A stretch of 50,117 nucleotides of DNA from Candidatus Baldrarchaeum yapensis (GCA_016840465.1 JAEOSH010000011.1:1-50117), one strand, 5' to 3'; shown: positions 26,269 to 35,660, counted from the first letter of the stretch. The notes: a model not told the origin generated them from the sequence alone. A program made the numbers and translations.

Positions 26269-29145
26269 CAAACAACTCGTTCTTTTGCATCCACCGGCGC
26301 TTTCTGCGTCGAGCAGTGGTATTTTGTCTTTATATTTGGATAGTATTTCGATAGTGCGTCTCTCTATTGGTTCGACTCCTCCGAAGAAGATCACCTGCGT
26401 TTTCTTACTTTTATCTCTATACACGGTTATTCCCTTACATTTGAGCTTCCAAGCCAACATGAAAACCTTTGCGACGGTTTCTGGAGGTTCGTCATGGCGG
26501 AGGTTCACAGTCTTAGAAACCGCATTGTCGACGTATTTCTGAAAGGCAGCCTGCATTCTAACGTGCCATTCCGGATCTATGTCATGCGCAGTTTTAAATA
26601 TTCTCTGAACATCTTCTGGGACATCTTCAAGTCCCTGTACACTTCCGTAATTTTCAACGATTTTAAGTAGGAGTTCTTTACTATAGAACCCGCGCTTTTT
26701 GGCAACTTCTTCGAATAGCGGATTTATTTCTATCATACCCCCTAGTATGTTGCGAACAAACACTATGGCGAACAATGGTTCTATGCCACTGGATGCACCT
26801 GCAATTATGCTTATCGATCCTGTCGGGGCAATCGTCGTCACGGTTGCATTTCTCATATATCTATAGCCTAGTTTCTCCCAGAGACTCCCGGGGAAGGCCG
26901 GAAAGTTTCCCCGCTCCTCACCAAGTTTCACACTCGCGTTTCGCGCAGTTTCTGTGATGAATTTCATAACTTTCTCAGCAAGAGATAATGCTTCCTCGGA
27001 GTCATACGGTATTCCCAGTTTTATAAGCATATCCGCCCAGCCCATCACTCCTAGCCCTATTTTTCTTGTCCTTAGGGTTGCGATTTCTATCTGCCTGATC
27101 GGAAACCTGTTGACATCTATGACGTTATCTAAGAACCTCACCGCAAGTTCAACCACGTATTTCATTCTCTCCCAGTTTATGCGTGGTCTTCCCTTTCCGT
27201 CGACCTCCACAAACTTCCCAAGGTTTATACTTCCCAAGTTGCAGGACTCCCACGGAAGTAGTGGCTGCTCCCCACAGTTGTGAACATAGAACCCATTCGC
27301 GTCAAACGCATTCAATCCGAGAATTCTTACGTCATAGACTCTCTCCTCACCGCAGGGGGCAACCTCTTCAACTGTTGCCAAGAAGAGTTCCCGCTTAGGA
27401 TTATATCTGTTGCACTTTACTGCGTTCTCCAGAATTTTCATCTTTTCTTTACTTCCAAAGCCTACCCTTTGGTAGAAGTAAAGCACGTTGTCATCTGTTA
27501 TCGTCAACTCGTATCTGTCCGCTCGTCCGTTTCCTCCGTCGATTGCACGTATTCTGGAGAATATTCCGAATCTTAGAAGGATCCTCTGTACGGCTTTGAG
27601 AAGATCAAGATCATGCTCGGATAATCTAATAGTGACGCTGCCTGACTCGTTTCTTTCCACCAATCCGTTTACGTCAAACAATCCCCTTAAGAGGCCCTTG
27701 CAGAACTCCGATGATGCCTTTTCCATTGCCTCAGTTATTACTCTCTTGCACGTCCTTAATCCAAGTTCCTCCATTATTACTGTGACGTATGAAGGATGAT
27801 TCTGAGATTCTTCCTCGACTATCTGTGCACAGTTGGCGAGAATCTTCCCTACCAGGTAACCATCTTCCACTGAGTATTTTCCGTTCCATCCATTGAGGTT
27901 CCTGTGGTTATTCATGAGGATCTTGTCACCAGGTTTTAGATCTCCAGCTTTGACCCATTCCACTTCGATTCCACGTCTGCCAACTCTTTTTACTCTAAGA
28001 ACCGGATGATCCTTTGTCAGGCGCAGTTCGAATCCCTCTTTGGTTTTAAGCATATAGACCTTCTTTACTCCCGTTGCGAAGAAGCCTTCATCGCCTGACG
28101 GCCATTTTTCGCCATTAACAATCGCAGTAAATCTCCTTCCGATCAGGTCTTTAACCATCCTGGGACCTTCATCTGTCATTATCCACGTATCTGCTGTTAT
28201 GCAGGGGTTTGTCGCTTCTATTTTTCCCAAATGTGAAACGGGGTGCTTTCTGTTGATCTCATCTATAAATATGAGTCCGGGGTCTCCCGTTTTCCATGCG
28301 CACTCTACCATTAGGTTAAATATGTATCTGGCGCGCACCTTCCTTACTTTCTCGCCCGTTCTCGGGTTTATTAACCAGTATTCGCCGTCCTCCTCAACTG
28401 CTCTCATGAAGTCATCAGTAACCGCGACACTTAAGTTGAAGTTCTGGAACTCCCCCTCCTTTTCCTTTGCTCTTACGAATTTCTCGATATCCGGGTGGTC
28501 TACTCTTAATACTCCCATATTTGCTCCTCTTCTCCTCCCACCCTGCTTTATGACCTCCGTGGCCACGTCAAAGATCTTCATGAAACTCACAGGGCCGCTT
28601 GCAACACCCGCGGTGCTTCTAACAATGTCGCCTTCAGGTCTTAGCTTTGAAAACGAGAAACCCGTACCTCCTCCCGTTTTATGAATTAATGCAGCATATT
28701 TTACTGCGTCGAATATTGATTCGAGATCATCCTCTATCGGTATAACAAAGCACGCTGATAACTGTCCTATGTCAGTTCCCGCGTTCATGAGGGTCGGGGA
28801 ATTTGGTAGGAATTCCAAATTAGACATGATCTCGTAAAAGGCCTTTGCCCACCTCTCCACTTCACGTTCGGTCGCTCCGTATTTTCGCTCTGCCCTCGCA
28901 ACGTGTCTTGCGACTCTCCAAAACATCTCTTGTGGGGTTTCTATGATTCTCCCGCTAACGTCCTTGAGGAGATACCTATTTTCCAGAACCCTTAACGCGT
29001 TTAACGAAAACTGTAGATCCTTGGGATTGATGGGCTGATCTCCCTTACCCGCCTGTTCGTAGATTCTCCTGAGTACCTCTAGCTTCATTTCCTCTAACTC
29101 TTCCCGCGTGAATATATGAACCCTGATATTGCCACTTTCCGTCAT
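26260..29145 (-). CDS. nrdJ: Class II (B12-dependent) ribonucleoside reductase with intein
   Basis: Reduces ribonucleotides to deoxyribonucleotides using an adenosylcobalamin-derived thiyl radical. Markers: [19 protein letters not shown] with a redox Cys, [26 protein letters not shown], then NPC, interrupted by a 309-aa intein, and [19 protein letters not shown] after it. [18 protein letters not shown] and a C-terminal GGCKRTSC cysteine pair complete it. From ATG 29145 the precursor is 961 aa and the spliced enzyme 652 aa. The intein lies directly before the radical Cys (624 in the precursor) of the NxCxE loop, so activity needs splicing. GTG 29166 is an alternative start, but the TATA box at 29181-29191 predicts transcription from about 29160, downstream of it. 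Confidence 0.96.
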   Translation of the reverse strand: MTESGNIRVHIFTREELEEMKLEVLRRIYEQAGKGDQPINPKDLQFSLNALRVLENRYLLKDVSGRIIETPQEMFWRVARHVARAERKYGATEREVERWAKAFYEIMSNLEFLPNSPTLMNAGTDIGQLSACFVIPIEDDLESIFDAVKYAALIHKTGGGTGFSFSKLRPEGDIVRSTAGVASGPVSFMKIFDVATEVIKQGGRRRGANMGVLRVDHPDIEKFVRAKEKEGEFQNFNLSVAVTDDFMRAVEEDGEYWLINPRTGEKVRKVRARYIFNLMVECAWKTGDPGLIFIDEINRKHPVSHLGKIEATNPCITADTWIMTDEGPRMVKDLIGRRFTAIVNGEKWPSGDEGFFATGVKKVYMLKTKEGFELRLTKDHPVLRVKRVGRRGIEVEWVKAGDLKPGDKILMNNHRNLNGWNGKYSVEDGYLVGKILANCAQIVEEESQNHPSYVTVIMEELGLRTCKRVITEAMEKASSEFCKGLLRGLFDVNGLVERNESGSVTIRLSEHDLDLLKAVQRILLRFGIFSRIRAIDGGNGRADRYELTITDDNVLYFYQRVGFGSKEKMKILENAVKCNRYNPKRELFLATVEEVAPCGEERVYDVRILGLNAFDANGFYVHNCGEQPLLPWESCNLGSINLGKFVEVDGKGRPRINWERMKYVVELAVRFLDNVIDVNRFPIRQIEIATLRTRKIGLGVMGWADMLIKLGIPYDSEEALSLAEKVMKFITETARNASVKLGEERGNFPAFPGSLWEKLGYRYMRNATVTTIAPTGSISIIAGASSGIEPLFAIVFVRNILGGMIEINPLFEEVAKKRGFYSKELLLKIVENYGSVQGLEDVPEDVQRIFKTAHDIDPEWHVRMQAAFQKYVDNAVSKTVNLRHDEPPETVAKVFMLAWKLKCKGITVYRDKSKKTQVIFFGGVEPIERRTIEILSKYKDKIPLLDAESAGGCKRTSCLLE
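27277..28203 (-). mobile_element. Intein in nrdJ, splicing-competent looking, endonuclease decayed
   Basis: 309-aa intervening protein, precursor residues 315-623. Splicing blocks are intact: Cys1 with CITADTWIM (block A), LTKDHPVL with the Thr-x-x-His of block [22 protein letters not shown]-type block F ending His-Asn, and Cys at +1. Between them are two relics of a LAGLIDADG endonuclease: LVGKILANC, where the acidic residue is gone, and LRGLFDVNG, where the catalytic Asp is Asn. The endonuclease should therefore be inactive and the element fixed rather than mobile. The insertion point is the conserved NP/CGEQ site of ribonucleotide reductase. Confidence 0.93.
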
Positions 29146-29180
29146 AATTACCACTTCTATGTACACCTAAGAATGTGGAC

Positions 29181-29191
29181 ATTTTAGTTTT
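29181..29191 (-). promoter_or_regulatory. TATA-like box for nrdJ
   Basis: Minus-strand AAAAACTAAAATG centred near 29186; expected start near 29160 supports ATG 29145 as the nrdJ start. The remaining gap to 29395 shows only a plausible TATA (CATTATAG near 29315) for the TatD gene. Confidence 0.4.
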
Positions 29192-29395
29192 TGGTATCAG
29201 CGAACTCCTCCATTCCTCATAATACCTGTCCTTCGGCAACTATTCAACGATGCATTGCCTAGATGATTAGTGGGTCATCGAAACTTTTTGACGCCGAAAC
29301 GGGGCGGAAGACTCCATTATAGAAATCGAGAAATAATGCGCAGCAGATGTCCCGTATGGAAATATGCCAAGAGCAAGATGACGAGATGATAGAGC

Positions 29396-30169
29396 ATGTC
29401 GCCGGTCTGTGAGATCGTCGACGTACATTGCCATTTCGATGATTACATAGAGGCAGGAAGGGCTAAGGAGATCATAAAGGCTGCGCGGGAAGTCGGTGTA
29501 ATAAAAATAATAGGCGTCGCATATGATGTCCCCAGTAATGAAAAGCTCCTCAAGTATATAGACATCTTTGAAGAGTTAGAATGTTGTTTGGGAATACATC
29601 CATGGGAGAGTTGGAAAGTGCCTGATAGCGAGGTTCGTCTAGTATTGGATCTCTTAGAGAGTAATTCTGAGAAGGTGGTAGGTGTAGGAGAAGTGGGGCT
29701 AGATTTCAGATTTGTACGAGGAGAGGAAAGGTGGAAACGCCAGCGGGAAGTGTTTGAATTGTTTGCAAAGACAGCTGCTGATCTCGACCTTCCAATGAAT
29801 GTTCATGCAATTAAGTCCGAGAATATCGTTTTGGAGATCCTGAGAAAGCATGACGTTGGTAGAGCTGTATTCCACTGGTACTCTGGATCTTTGACCCTAC
29901 TAGAGGAGTTGCTCGAACTCGGCTATTACGTTTCTACGAACCCCTCCATACTGTACTCACAGCGTTCTAGGAAGGTCGTTGAGATCACGCCCCTTGATAG
30001 ATTACTTGTGGAGTCGGACAGCCCATACAGGTTCGGCGACTTGGATGCTGACCCGCAACATGTAAGGCTGGTCGTGGAGGAAGTAGCAAAAATAAAAAAC
30101 ACCCCCCTTGAGAATGTATGTCGTGCAACGACGCTTAACGCCTATAGACTGTTTAATATAAGGAGGTAG
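29396..30169 (+). CDS. tatD: TatD-family metal-dependent hydrolase (DNase)
   Basis: Amidohydrolase-superfamily TIM barrel; TatD proteins are metal-dependent 3'-5' DNases or related phosphoesterases. The 257-aa protein has the metal-binding HxH (His11/His13 in VDVHCHFD), Glu in GVGEVGLDF, His in PMNVHAI, His in AVFHWYSG and the final Asp in VESDSPY. Length and motif order are right for TatD. The ATG at 29396 has only a weak ribosome site (GATGATAG). The Nudix gene follows after 5 nt, and its ribosome site lies within the last codons of this gene, so the two form an operon, perhaps both serving nucleotide or nucleic-acid housekeeping. Confidence 0.88.
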   Translation: MSPVCEIVDVHCHFDDYIEAGRAKEIIKAAREVGVIKIIGVAYDVPSNEKLLKYIDIFEELECCLGIHPWESWKVPDSEVRLVLDLLESNSEKVVGVGEVGLDFRFVRGEERWKRQREVFELFAKTAADLDLPMNVHAIKSENIVLEILRKHDVGRAVFHWYSGSLTLLEELLELGYYVSTNPSILYSQRSRKVVEITPLDRLLVESDSPYRFGDLDADPQHVRLVVEEVAKIKNTPLENVCRATTLNAYRLFNIRR

Positions 30170-30174
30170 TCGTT

Positions 30175-30582
30175 ATGAGCGAGAGAAAAAGACCCGTATT
30201 GACGGTTGATGCAATAATAAGGCTTGAAGACGGAAGAATCGTGCTAATAAAGAGGAAGAATCCTCCGTTTGAGGGATGGTGGGCGCTACCTGGTGGAATT
30301 GTCGAATATGGCGAGAGAGTTGAAGACGCCGTCAAGAGAGAGGCATGGGAAGAAACCGGCATCGACATAAAAATAGAGAAGCTTGTTGGAATATATTCGG
30401 ATCCGAACAGAGACCCTAGAGGCCATTTCATATCTATCTGTTACCTGTGTAGCGGGCGTAGTGAGCAAATGCGTGCAGCAACCGATGCTGCAGAGGTAGC
30501 CGCCTTCCACCCGGATGAAATAAAGAAATTGAAGTTGGCATTTGACCACAGGAAGATGCTGAAAGATGCCGGAATAATATGA
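30175..30582 (+). CDS. Nudix hydrolase
   Basis: 135-aa hydrolase of nucleoside-diphosphate derivatives. The Nudix box is complete: GGIVEYGERVEDAVKREA followed by WEETGI, matching GX5EX7REUXEEXGU with the catalytic Glu residues present. The preceding PPFEGWWALPGG is typical of ADP-ribose pyrophosphatase/MutT-like members, so ADP-ribose or an oxidised nucleotide is a reasonable guess, but the substrate cannot be assigned. ATG 30175 is preceded by AAGGAGGTAG, a perfect ribosome site, 5 nt after TatD. It faces RNase Z across a 24-nt convergent gap. Confidence 0.93.
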   Translation: MSERKRPVLTVDAIIRLEDGRIVLIKRKNPPFEGWWALPGGIVEYGERVEDAVKREAWEETGIDIKIEKLVGIYSDPNRDPRGHFISICYLCSGRSEQMRAATDAAEVAAFHPDEIKKLKLAFDHRKMLKDAGII

Positions 30583-30606
30583 ACTTAGTACAAGTAAGCA
30601 TTTCAA

Positions 30607-31347
30607 TTATAGAACTATGCGCATCTGGTCGTAGGCCACTAACACAGAGCCCAAGAACTTTTCTTCTGCCTGCTTGAGAAATTTCTTTTCCATATCCTGA
30701 AACTCAGGTGGTATGTGGAAAAGTATCAGAGAAGAAGATCCGCTCTCCTTGGCAATCCACGCTGCATCTTGGGGAGTGGAGTGTCCGAATTTTATTGCGG
30801 TTTCACGTAACTCGTTTGGAAATGTTGTTTCGTGAATCAGAAGAGTACTTTTCTCGGCAAGAGTTATTAGGTCCGCGCACGGCCGCGTGTCGGAAGAGTA
30901 CGTCACAGATTTTTCCTTGCTCACTCTCAGTGCCAATGTGAATATCGTGTGATCTACCGGATATGTCCTTAAATCTCCCTCCTTGAACTCTCCTTCTATC
31001 TCGATGAACTCTATTTCGAAAAGAAAACTATCAATGGGCGTATTCACTATCTGCAAAAGCTTGTGGATTGCATCTTTAATCCCGGTCGGCCCGTAAATTT
31101 TCAGCTTAGATGTACGCCGCCCGAGCCAAAACGTCCATAATAATGTTACTATCCCAGAGATGTGGTCGGCATGAACATGTGATATGAAGACCCTCTCTAT
31201 GTCGTCCGGCTTCAGGTTGAGAGATAACAACCTCTGCGTTGCACCCTCACCACAGTCTATCAGTAACTCTTTATCGAGAAGTATTGCTGGGCATGCCCTG
31301 TCCTTCGAGGGATAACTTCCTGAGGTTCCTAGGAAGACTATTTCCAC
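30607..31347 (-). CDS. rnz: RNase Z-like metallo-beta-lactamase nuclease
   Basis: tRNA 3'-processing endonuclease of the metallo-beta-lactamase fold. The 246-aa protein starts MEIVFLGTSGSYPSKDR, has LLIDCGEGATQRL, the metal motif SHVHADHISG, SDTRPC and the later FGHSTPQDAA of the short RNase Z family. At the C-terminal His motif, where RNase Z usually has HFSxRY, the sequence is FHIPPEF: the metal-binding His is kept, the flanking residues are not. It is shorter than most RNase Z (about 280-320 aa), with a reduced exosite region, so a related phosphodiesterase remains possible. GTG 31347 follows GAGGTGG. The window's tRNA-Tyr encodes CCA, a feature known to inhibit RNase Z in some systems. 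Confidence 0.8.
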   Translation of the reverse strand: MEIVFLGTSGSYPSKDRACPAILLDKELLIDCGEGATQRLLSLNLKPDDIERVFISHVHADHISGIVTLLWTFWLGRRTSKLKIYGPTGIKDAIHKLLQIVNTPIDSFLFEIEFIEIEGEFKEGDLRTYPVDHTIFTLALRVSKEKSVTYSSDTRPCADLITLAEKSTLLIHETTFPNELRETAIKFGHSTPQDAAWIAKESGSSSLILFHIPPEFQDMEKKFLKQAEEKFLGSVLVAYDQMRIVL

Positions 31348-31425
31348 GCGACCACCTCATTGCGGCTTCTATTTTAATACCCTCGCGACAAAGTTATTCT
31401 TAGCATAGAGCAAGAGAGTGAAAAC

Positions 31426-32655
31426 ATGGTTAAAAAATTGCTGATCGTAGGGTTTAATGCGCGTCCCGTGGCGAAGTCTGCAAAGCTTTCGGGATACTCA
31501 ACAATAGTAATTGATTACTGGGGAGATGTCGATTTAATACCAGTAGCTGATCACTTTCTCGCAGTTACCCGATGTTTCGATGAAAATCGTATCTCGGAAA
31601 CTCCCACGAAGGAGTTGTTCTTGGAGTTGGCCGAGAGAGCTGTAAAAATGTGGGGACCCGTCGATGCAATATTAATATGTAGCGGGTTCGACGACTTTCC
31701 GGAAATATGGAAGCAATTGAGCGAATTAGCACCAATTTGTGGCAATGATCCGAAGATCCTAGAAAAAGCAAGAAATGTGAAAAACCTGTTTGATGAGGCT
31801 CGAAAGGCTGGTGCTTATTTTCCAAAAACCTATTATGCTGCAGAGCCTGATGATGTGTTAAAAATTCGGGAAAAGATAGATTTTCCTTTCGTCATAAAGC
31901 CTAAGACCGGAGGAGGTGGGATAGGTATCAGGCTAATTCGCTCAGAGAAGGATCTTGATAGGGTATTCTCAATATGGAAGGAAAAGTACCCAAATGGAGC
32001 ATATGTCCAGGAATACGTAAGAGGGTTGGACGTGAGCACTTCCGTCATGTGTACAGGCCATTCAGCCATCACAATCAGCGTGAATGAGCAATTAATAGGG
32101 GTTAAGTATGCATGCCCGCCCACGAGGTTCACGTACTGTGGAAATATTGTTCCGTTGGATGCACATAGCGAAATTTTAGAGCATTTAATGGAAATATCAT
32201 CCACACTCGCTGAAAGATTGCACTTAGTCGGTAGTAACGGATTCGATTGGGTGCTGGACATGGAGGGATGCCCCTTCATCATGGAATGCAACCCTAGGTT
32301 TCAGGGCACCTTAGAGCCCATAGAAATGGCAACAGGAGCATCGATCGTAAAAATGCATATACGCGCTTGTGAGGGCGAATTACCAGAAGGCCCCCTCCAG
32401 TTCAAAAGATACGCATGTAAGGTGATATTGTTTTCGGAAAGAGATATCCATGTACCCGATCTCTCAAATATTAGAAACATATTCGACATACCGCATCCAA
32501 ACTCTGCCATAAGGCGAGGACAACCCATATGTACCATTATTGAGACGGGATACTCGAGAAAAATCGCATTAAGAAAATGTTTAATGAAGATCGCAGCAAT
32601 TCGAAGGTTGCTGAGAGCAAGAAATGAAAAATTTAGAAGCCAAAAGCCTTCTTAA
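31426..32655 (+). CDS. ATP-grasp carboligase-like protein (COG2232 type)
   Basis: Predicted ATP-dependent ligase that joins a carboxylate to an amine or thiol via an acyl-phosphate. The 409-aa protein opens with a preATP-grasp fold (LLIVGFNARPVAKSAKLSGY), then ATP-grasp: FPFVIKPKTGGGGIGIR (glycine loop), VQEYVRGLDVS, and the metal-binding LDMEGCPFIMECNPRFQGT. The GFNARPVA start is a mark of the archaeal COG2232 group, common in methanogens and relatives. The substrate is unknown. It stands alone: an 80-nt divergent gap to RNase Z upstream and a separate thioredoxin gene downstream. Confidence 0.82.
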   Translation: MVKKLLIVGFNARPVAKSAKLSGYSTIVIDYWGDVDLIPVADHFLAVTRCFDENRISETPTKELFLELAERAVKMWGPVDAILICSGFDDFPEIWKQLSELAPICGNDPKILEKARNVKNLFDEARKAGAYFPKTYYAAEPDDVLKIREKIDFPFVIKPKTGGGGIGIRLIRSEKDLDRVFSIWKEKYPNGAYVQEYVRGLDVSTSVMCTGHSAITISVNEQLIGVKYACPPTRFTYCGNIVPLDAHSEILEHLMEISSTLAERLHLVGSNGFDWVLDMEGCPFIMECNPRFQGTLEPIEMATGASIVKMHIRACEGELPEGPLQFKRYACKVILFSERDIHVPDLSNIRNIFDIPHPNSAIRRGQPICTIIETGYSRKIALRKCLMKIAAIRRLLRARNEKFRSQKPS

Positions 32656-32832
32656 AACCCTGTCTACTGGTGCGGGGAAATGGTTTTCTCTGTGTATCTT
32701 CATGCATCATCCCCCTTGCCATGGGATTTTCCGGCAAGAAGTAAGGGACTTTATTCAAGTACATGTACCGTTATACAGCCATCGAAATCATTAAAAGAGC
32801 AGTTCCGAGATCTGATTGAAAGGGAGATTCAT

Positions 32833-33261
32833 ATGGCGCCCGAGGAAGTAGAAGATCTGGAGCTCGAGATGATACGAAGGAAGAAACTCAGGAGGTATAT
32901 GGAAATGCTGAAAAGGAAAGCGGAAGGAACGGAAGAAGGAAAAGGCGGCGTGGTTGAGGCGAACTCGAGGAATTTCAACGACCTCATTTCGAGAGGCAAG
33001 CCCGTGATTGTGGACTTCTGGGCGGAATGGTGCCCGCCCTGTAAGCTCATGGCCCCTATCTTCGAAAAACTCGCCAAAAAGTACGAAGACAAAATCATCT
33101 TCGCAAAGGTAAATGTGGACGAAAACCCCGATCTTGCAAGGGCATTCAACATTTACGCAATTCCGACATTCGTCATCCTGAAAGATGGGCGAGAGGTTGA
33201 CAGGATCATAGGTGCAATTAGAGAGGAGGAGTTAGAGGCGAGGCTGAGAAGGTACATTTAA
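32833..33261 (+). CDS. trxA: Thioredoxin with charged N-terminal extension
   Basis: Thiol-disulfide reductase. The 142-aa protein has a ~50-residue charged helical extension (EEVEDLELEMIRRKKLRRY) before a complete thioredoxin fold: VIVDFWAEWCPPCKLMAP with the active site WCPPC (WCGPC in most thioredoxins), KVNVDENPDLARAFNIYAIPTF with the cis-Pro, and FVILKDGREV. I chose ATG 32833, which follows AAGGGAGAT; the frame stays open to 32680 but that part is not thioredoxin-like. A TATA-like CATTAAAAG near 32792 supports this start. Nucleotides 32656-32832 otherwise hold no gene. Confidence 0.92.
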   Translation: MAPEEVEDLELEMIRRKKLRRYMEMLKRKAEGTEEGKGGVVEANSRNFNDLISRGKPVIVDFWAEWCPPCKLMAPIFEKLAKKYEDKIIFAKVNVDENPDLARAFNIYAIPTFVILKDGREVDRIIGAIREEELEARLRRYI

Positions 33262-33321
33262 ATCAACTCTCCTATTTCTTTCTGCACCAAAGACTTAGCC
33301 TTCTACAAACAGGTGGACAAG

Positions 33322-34311
33322 TTGAGAAAATCAACGCTTGAGATTCTGGCATGTCCCCATTGTCGTGGAGATCTAATTTTAAGGGCGCGCGAGGAAAGGG
33401 GAGAAGAGATAATAACGGGAGGTTTAAAGTGCACTAGGTGCGGGGAAACCTACAACATAATCCGAGGAATTCCTCGTCTTCTCCCGTTCAGAGAAACCAA
33501 AAAACTGAGAAAGATGTACAAGTACATCGAACAATACTATGACGCTTACGCCCCCCAGTACGATATCAACTATCACAATCCCGAAATAGAGTATATGCGA
33601 CGCGTGGAGGACTCCTGCATACTCAAAACCCGCCCAAAGGGAACCGTTCTAGACATAGGATGTGGAGTGGGGCGTCAGTCATTAATGCTGGCGTCTTTGG
33701 GCTGCGAAGTCTTCGCACTGGACATATCAAAGGAAATGCTCACGGAACTGAAGAGAAGAGCCGAACTCCTCGGACTCGAGGATAGAATAGAGGTAATACA
33801 GGCGTCCGCAGACCTCCTCCCCTTTAAAGATGAAATCTTCGACCGCGCATACGCGATTTTCGGGGCATACAATCACGTCCCCCACGTGAAACGGGCATTC
33901 AACGACCTCTATAGAGTCTTAAAGGGAAAATCCGCCGCGTTGCTATCGGTACTAAATAGGTATAGGCTAATGTGGCTACTCTATGTGATACTAAAGCGTA
34001 GAGCGCGGCACTTCATCAAAACTTTGCACTCCAAACATGGATACATCGTGATGAGAGCCGGCAGGGAGAGATACCGCGTATGGACAAGATACTTCTCTAA
34101 AAGCGAAATAGAGAACTTGCTGAAAAGTGCAGGTTTCCAAGATGTGAGAACTTGTGGAGTCCTCATATTCCTGCGACCGAGATTTTCCTACTCCTCCGAT
34201 CTGAGACTCCGAGGACCTAAAGCCCTCCTTGCCAAGCTTGAAGATCTTGTAAGGTTCACTTACCCGTTTAACGCGCTCGGAACATACCTGATAGTCTTCG
34301 CATATAAATAG
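33322..34311 (+). CDS. SAM-dependent methyltransferase with N-terminal Trm112-like zinc ribbon
   Basis: The first ~55 residues form a Trm112/UPF0434-like domain with paired cysteines (LACPHC and LKCTRC) followed by IIRGIPRLLP. Then comes a class I methyltransferase: VLDIGCGVGRQS (motif I, SAM), FALDIS (acidic motif II), IQASADLLPFKDEIFDRAY and post-motif LYRVLKGKSAALLSV. Trm112 is normally a separate activator of RNA and protein methyltransferases, so the fusion suggests a self-contained enzyme; the substrate is unknown. TTG 33322 has AGGTGG five nt upstream and is preferred over GTG 33313. A TATA-like CATTTAAATC lies near 33260. Confidence 0.82.
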   Translation: MRKSTLEILACPHCRGDLILRAREERGEEIITGGLKCTRCGETYNIIRGIPRLLPFRETKKLRKMYKYIEQYYDAYAPQYDINYHNPEIEYMRRVEDSCILKTRPKGTVLDIGCGVGRQSLMLASLGCEVFALDISKEMLTELKRRAELLGLEDRIEVIQASADLLPFKDEIFDRAYAIFGAYNHVPHVKRAFNDLYRVLKGKSAALLSVLNRYRLMWLLYVILKRRARHFIKTLHSKHGYIVMRAGRERYRVWTRYFSKSEIENLLKSAGFQDVRTCGVLIFLRPRFSYSSDLRLRGPKALLAKLEDLVRFTYPFNALGTYLIVFAYK

Positions 34312-34346
34312 CAGTTTTAACTATCTCTAAGCCTTTAACCGATTTT

Positions 34347-35579
34347 TCACTCATCCATCCCGCTCATGCGTTCTCGACTTTTCAGAACCTCTAATGTTCT
34401 CTCGGCTAACCTCGTAGCAAGCCCATAGAGCCTCTCCGTAAGGCTATAATTTATAATTACGTACCAGTACGAATCTCTTGCAACAAATCTCGCAACTTTC
34501 TCCAAACGCCTCCTGACCTCCGGCGAATTGAACGTACCGTGATGCAACAGCAAGTTTCGACCTCTAATCTCGATCATAATGTCCAATGCACCATGATATA
34601 TCGTATTTCTTATCTTTCTCGCCAAATCTATTAAGAGAAGATCTTCATCGGAGATCTTAAACCCCAAATCCTCAATCTGCTTCCTGCTTCCTTTCGCGAA
34701 ATCTATAAGTTCTAAAAAGGTCGATGCCTCGGCGCTTTTAAGATCACCCTCGATCAGATACCTTATTTCCCGAAGACACACCTCCATGAGAGCACCTAAA
34801 CTCTCTAAAAGCCCGAGCACGTCATAAAGAACTTCTTCCATACCCAGCCTCCCGAAATCTACCCCTTGTACCAAGTTCCTAACTTCACGTAACCTGCGCA
34901 TTATTTGTATGGACCACGGATTCACCCATGCTTTCAGATATGCTAGCAACCTTCTCCCAATAGTAACCAAAATATAACTTTCCCTTTCACCAACAAGCCG
35001 GTCACACCGCCTATACTTGGAAAGAAACTCCATCTCATCGGCCTTTAAAACCCCAAGATCTGCCAGAAACCGAACTACGTCCCCCCATGTTGAAAACTTA
35101 CCGTTAAGCATGGCTATGAGATAACACAGCATGTGAACGGTCTTCATAAGAAAATCAAAACCCCGATAACCTAGCGCATTCAACCTTCCCTCTAAAATGC
35201 GAAGATTTCTCGCGACAAACGACTTTATACGTGTTATCGCCTCCTTTCTGACAACTTGAAGTTCTACACCTAGATCATCATCCCTCAAAAGAATAACACG
35301 ACCGGATATTATCACATTCGTCAGAAAAGGATCTCCCCTCCTCAGATATTCGAGAAATTCCGGCTTCTCATATACCACAAGATCTAAGCGCGTATTACCC
35401 TGTTTCGAGATTCTCAAAAGCCCCTCCTCAACTGATAACTGACTCCCCCTCTCGCACACAACAAGCACATCTATATCGTTATACTCCTCGTCCCGCAAAA
35501 AACTCCCAAATAGGATTACGAGAATTACGTCGTCCCTTGTCTTTAGAGCATCTAAGATCCCATTAATTACTTTCATCAT
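34347..35579 (-). CDS. MNT-type nucleotidyltransferase fused to HEPN-like domain
   Basis: A 410-aa protein. The N-terminus is a minimal pol-beta nucleotidyltransferase: LFGSFLRD (Gly25-Ser26) and NDIDVLVV with metal-binding Asp35 and Asp37. The rest is helical. One helical region (about 140-190) and a second (about 240-345) follow; the second holds RNTIYHG, an Rx4H motif (Arg324, His329) like the catalytic motif of HEPN ribonucleases. MNT and HEPN are usually two adjacent genes forming a toxin-antitoxin pair in which MNT modifies HEPN. Here they are one chain, which is my inference from motifs. A TATA at 35651-35660 and a GGAGGAGAT site at 35616-35624 precede it; the first in-frame codons after that site are ATT, so translation may start there rather than at ATG 35579. 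Confidence 0.65.
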   Translation of the reverse strand: MMKVINGILDALKTRDDVILVILFGSFLRDEEYNDIDVLVVCERGSQLSVEEGLLRISKQGNTRLDLVVYEKPEFLEYLRRGDPFLTNVIISGRVILLRDDDLGVELQVVRKEAITRIKSFVARNLRILEGRLNALGYRGFDFLMKTVHMLCYLIAMLNGKFSTWGDVVRFLADLGVLKADEMEFLSKYRRCDRLVGERESYILVTIGRRLLAYLKAWVNPWSIQIMRRLREVRNLVQGVDFGRLGMEEVLYDVLGLLESLGALMEVCLREIRYLIEGDLKSAEASTFLELIDFAKGSRKQIEDLGFKISDEDLLLIDLARKIRNTIYHGALDIMIEIRGRNLLLHHGTFNSPEVRRRLEKVARFVARDSYWYVIINYSLTERLYGLATRLAERTLEVLKSRERMSGMDE

Positions 35580-35615
35580 CTTTACAACTCTGGCATTTGC
35601 TCTTAACCAAATAAT

Positions 35616-35660
35616 ATCTCCTCCAAGAAGATTATTTTTATCGAACAAAGTAACTTTAAA
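35616..35660 (-). promoter_or_regulatory. TATA box and ribosome site of the MNT-HEPN gene
   Basis: Minus-strand TTTAAAGTTA (35651-35660) predicts a start near 35630, just before GGAGGAGAT (35616-35624). The TTG at 35648 is upstream of that start and therefore unlikely. The site is followed immediately by in-frame ATT codons, not ATG; the first ATG is 37 nt beyond the ribosome site. Confidence 0.4.

Noticed and set aside
32680-32832. Longer thioredoxin reading frame from 32680
   Set aside because: No ribosome site, composition unlike the rest, and a good site precedes ATG 32833.
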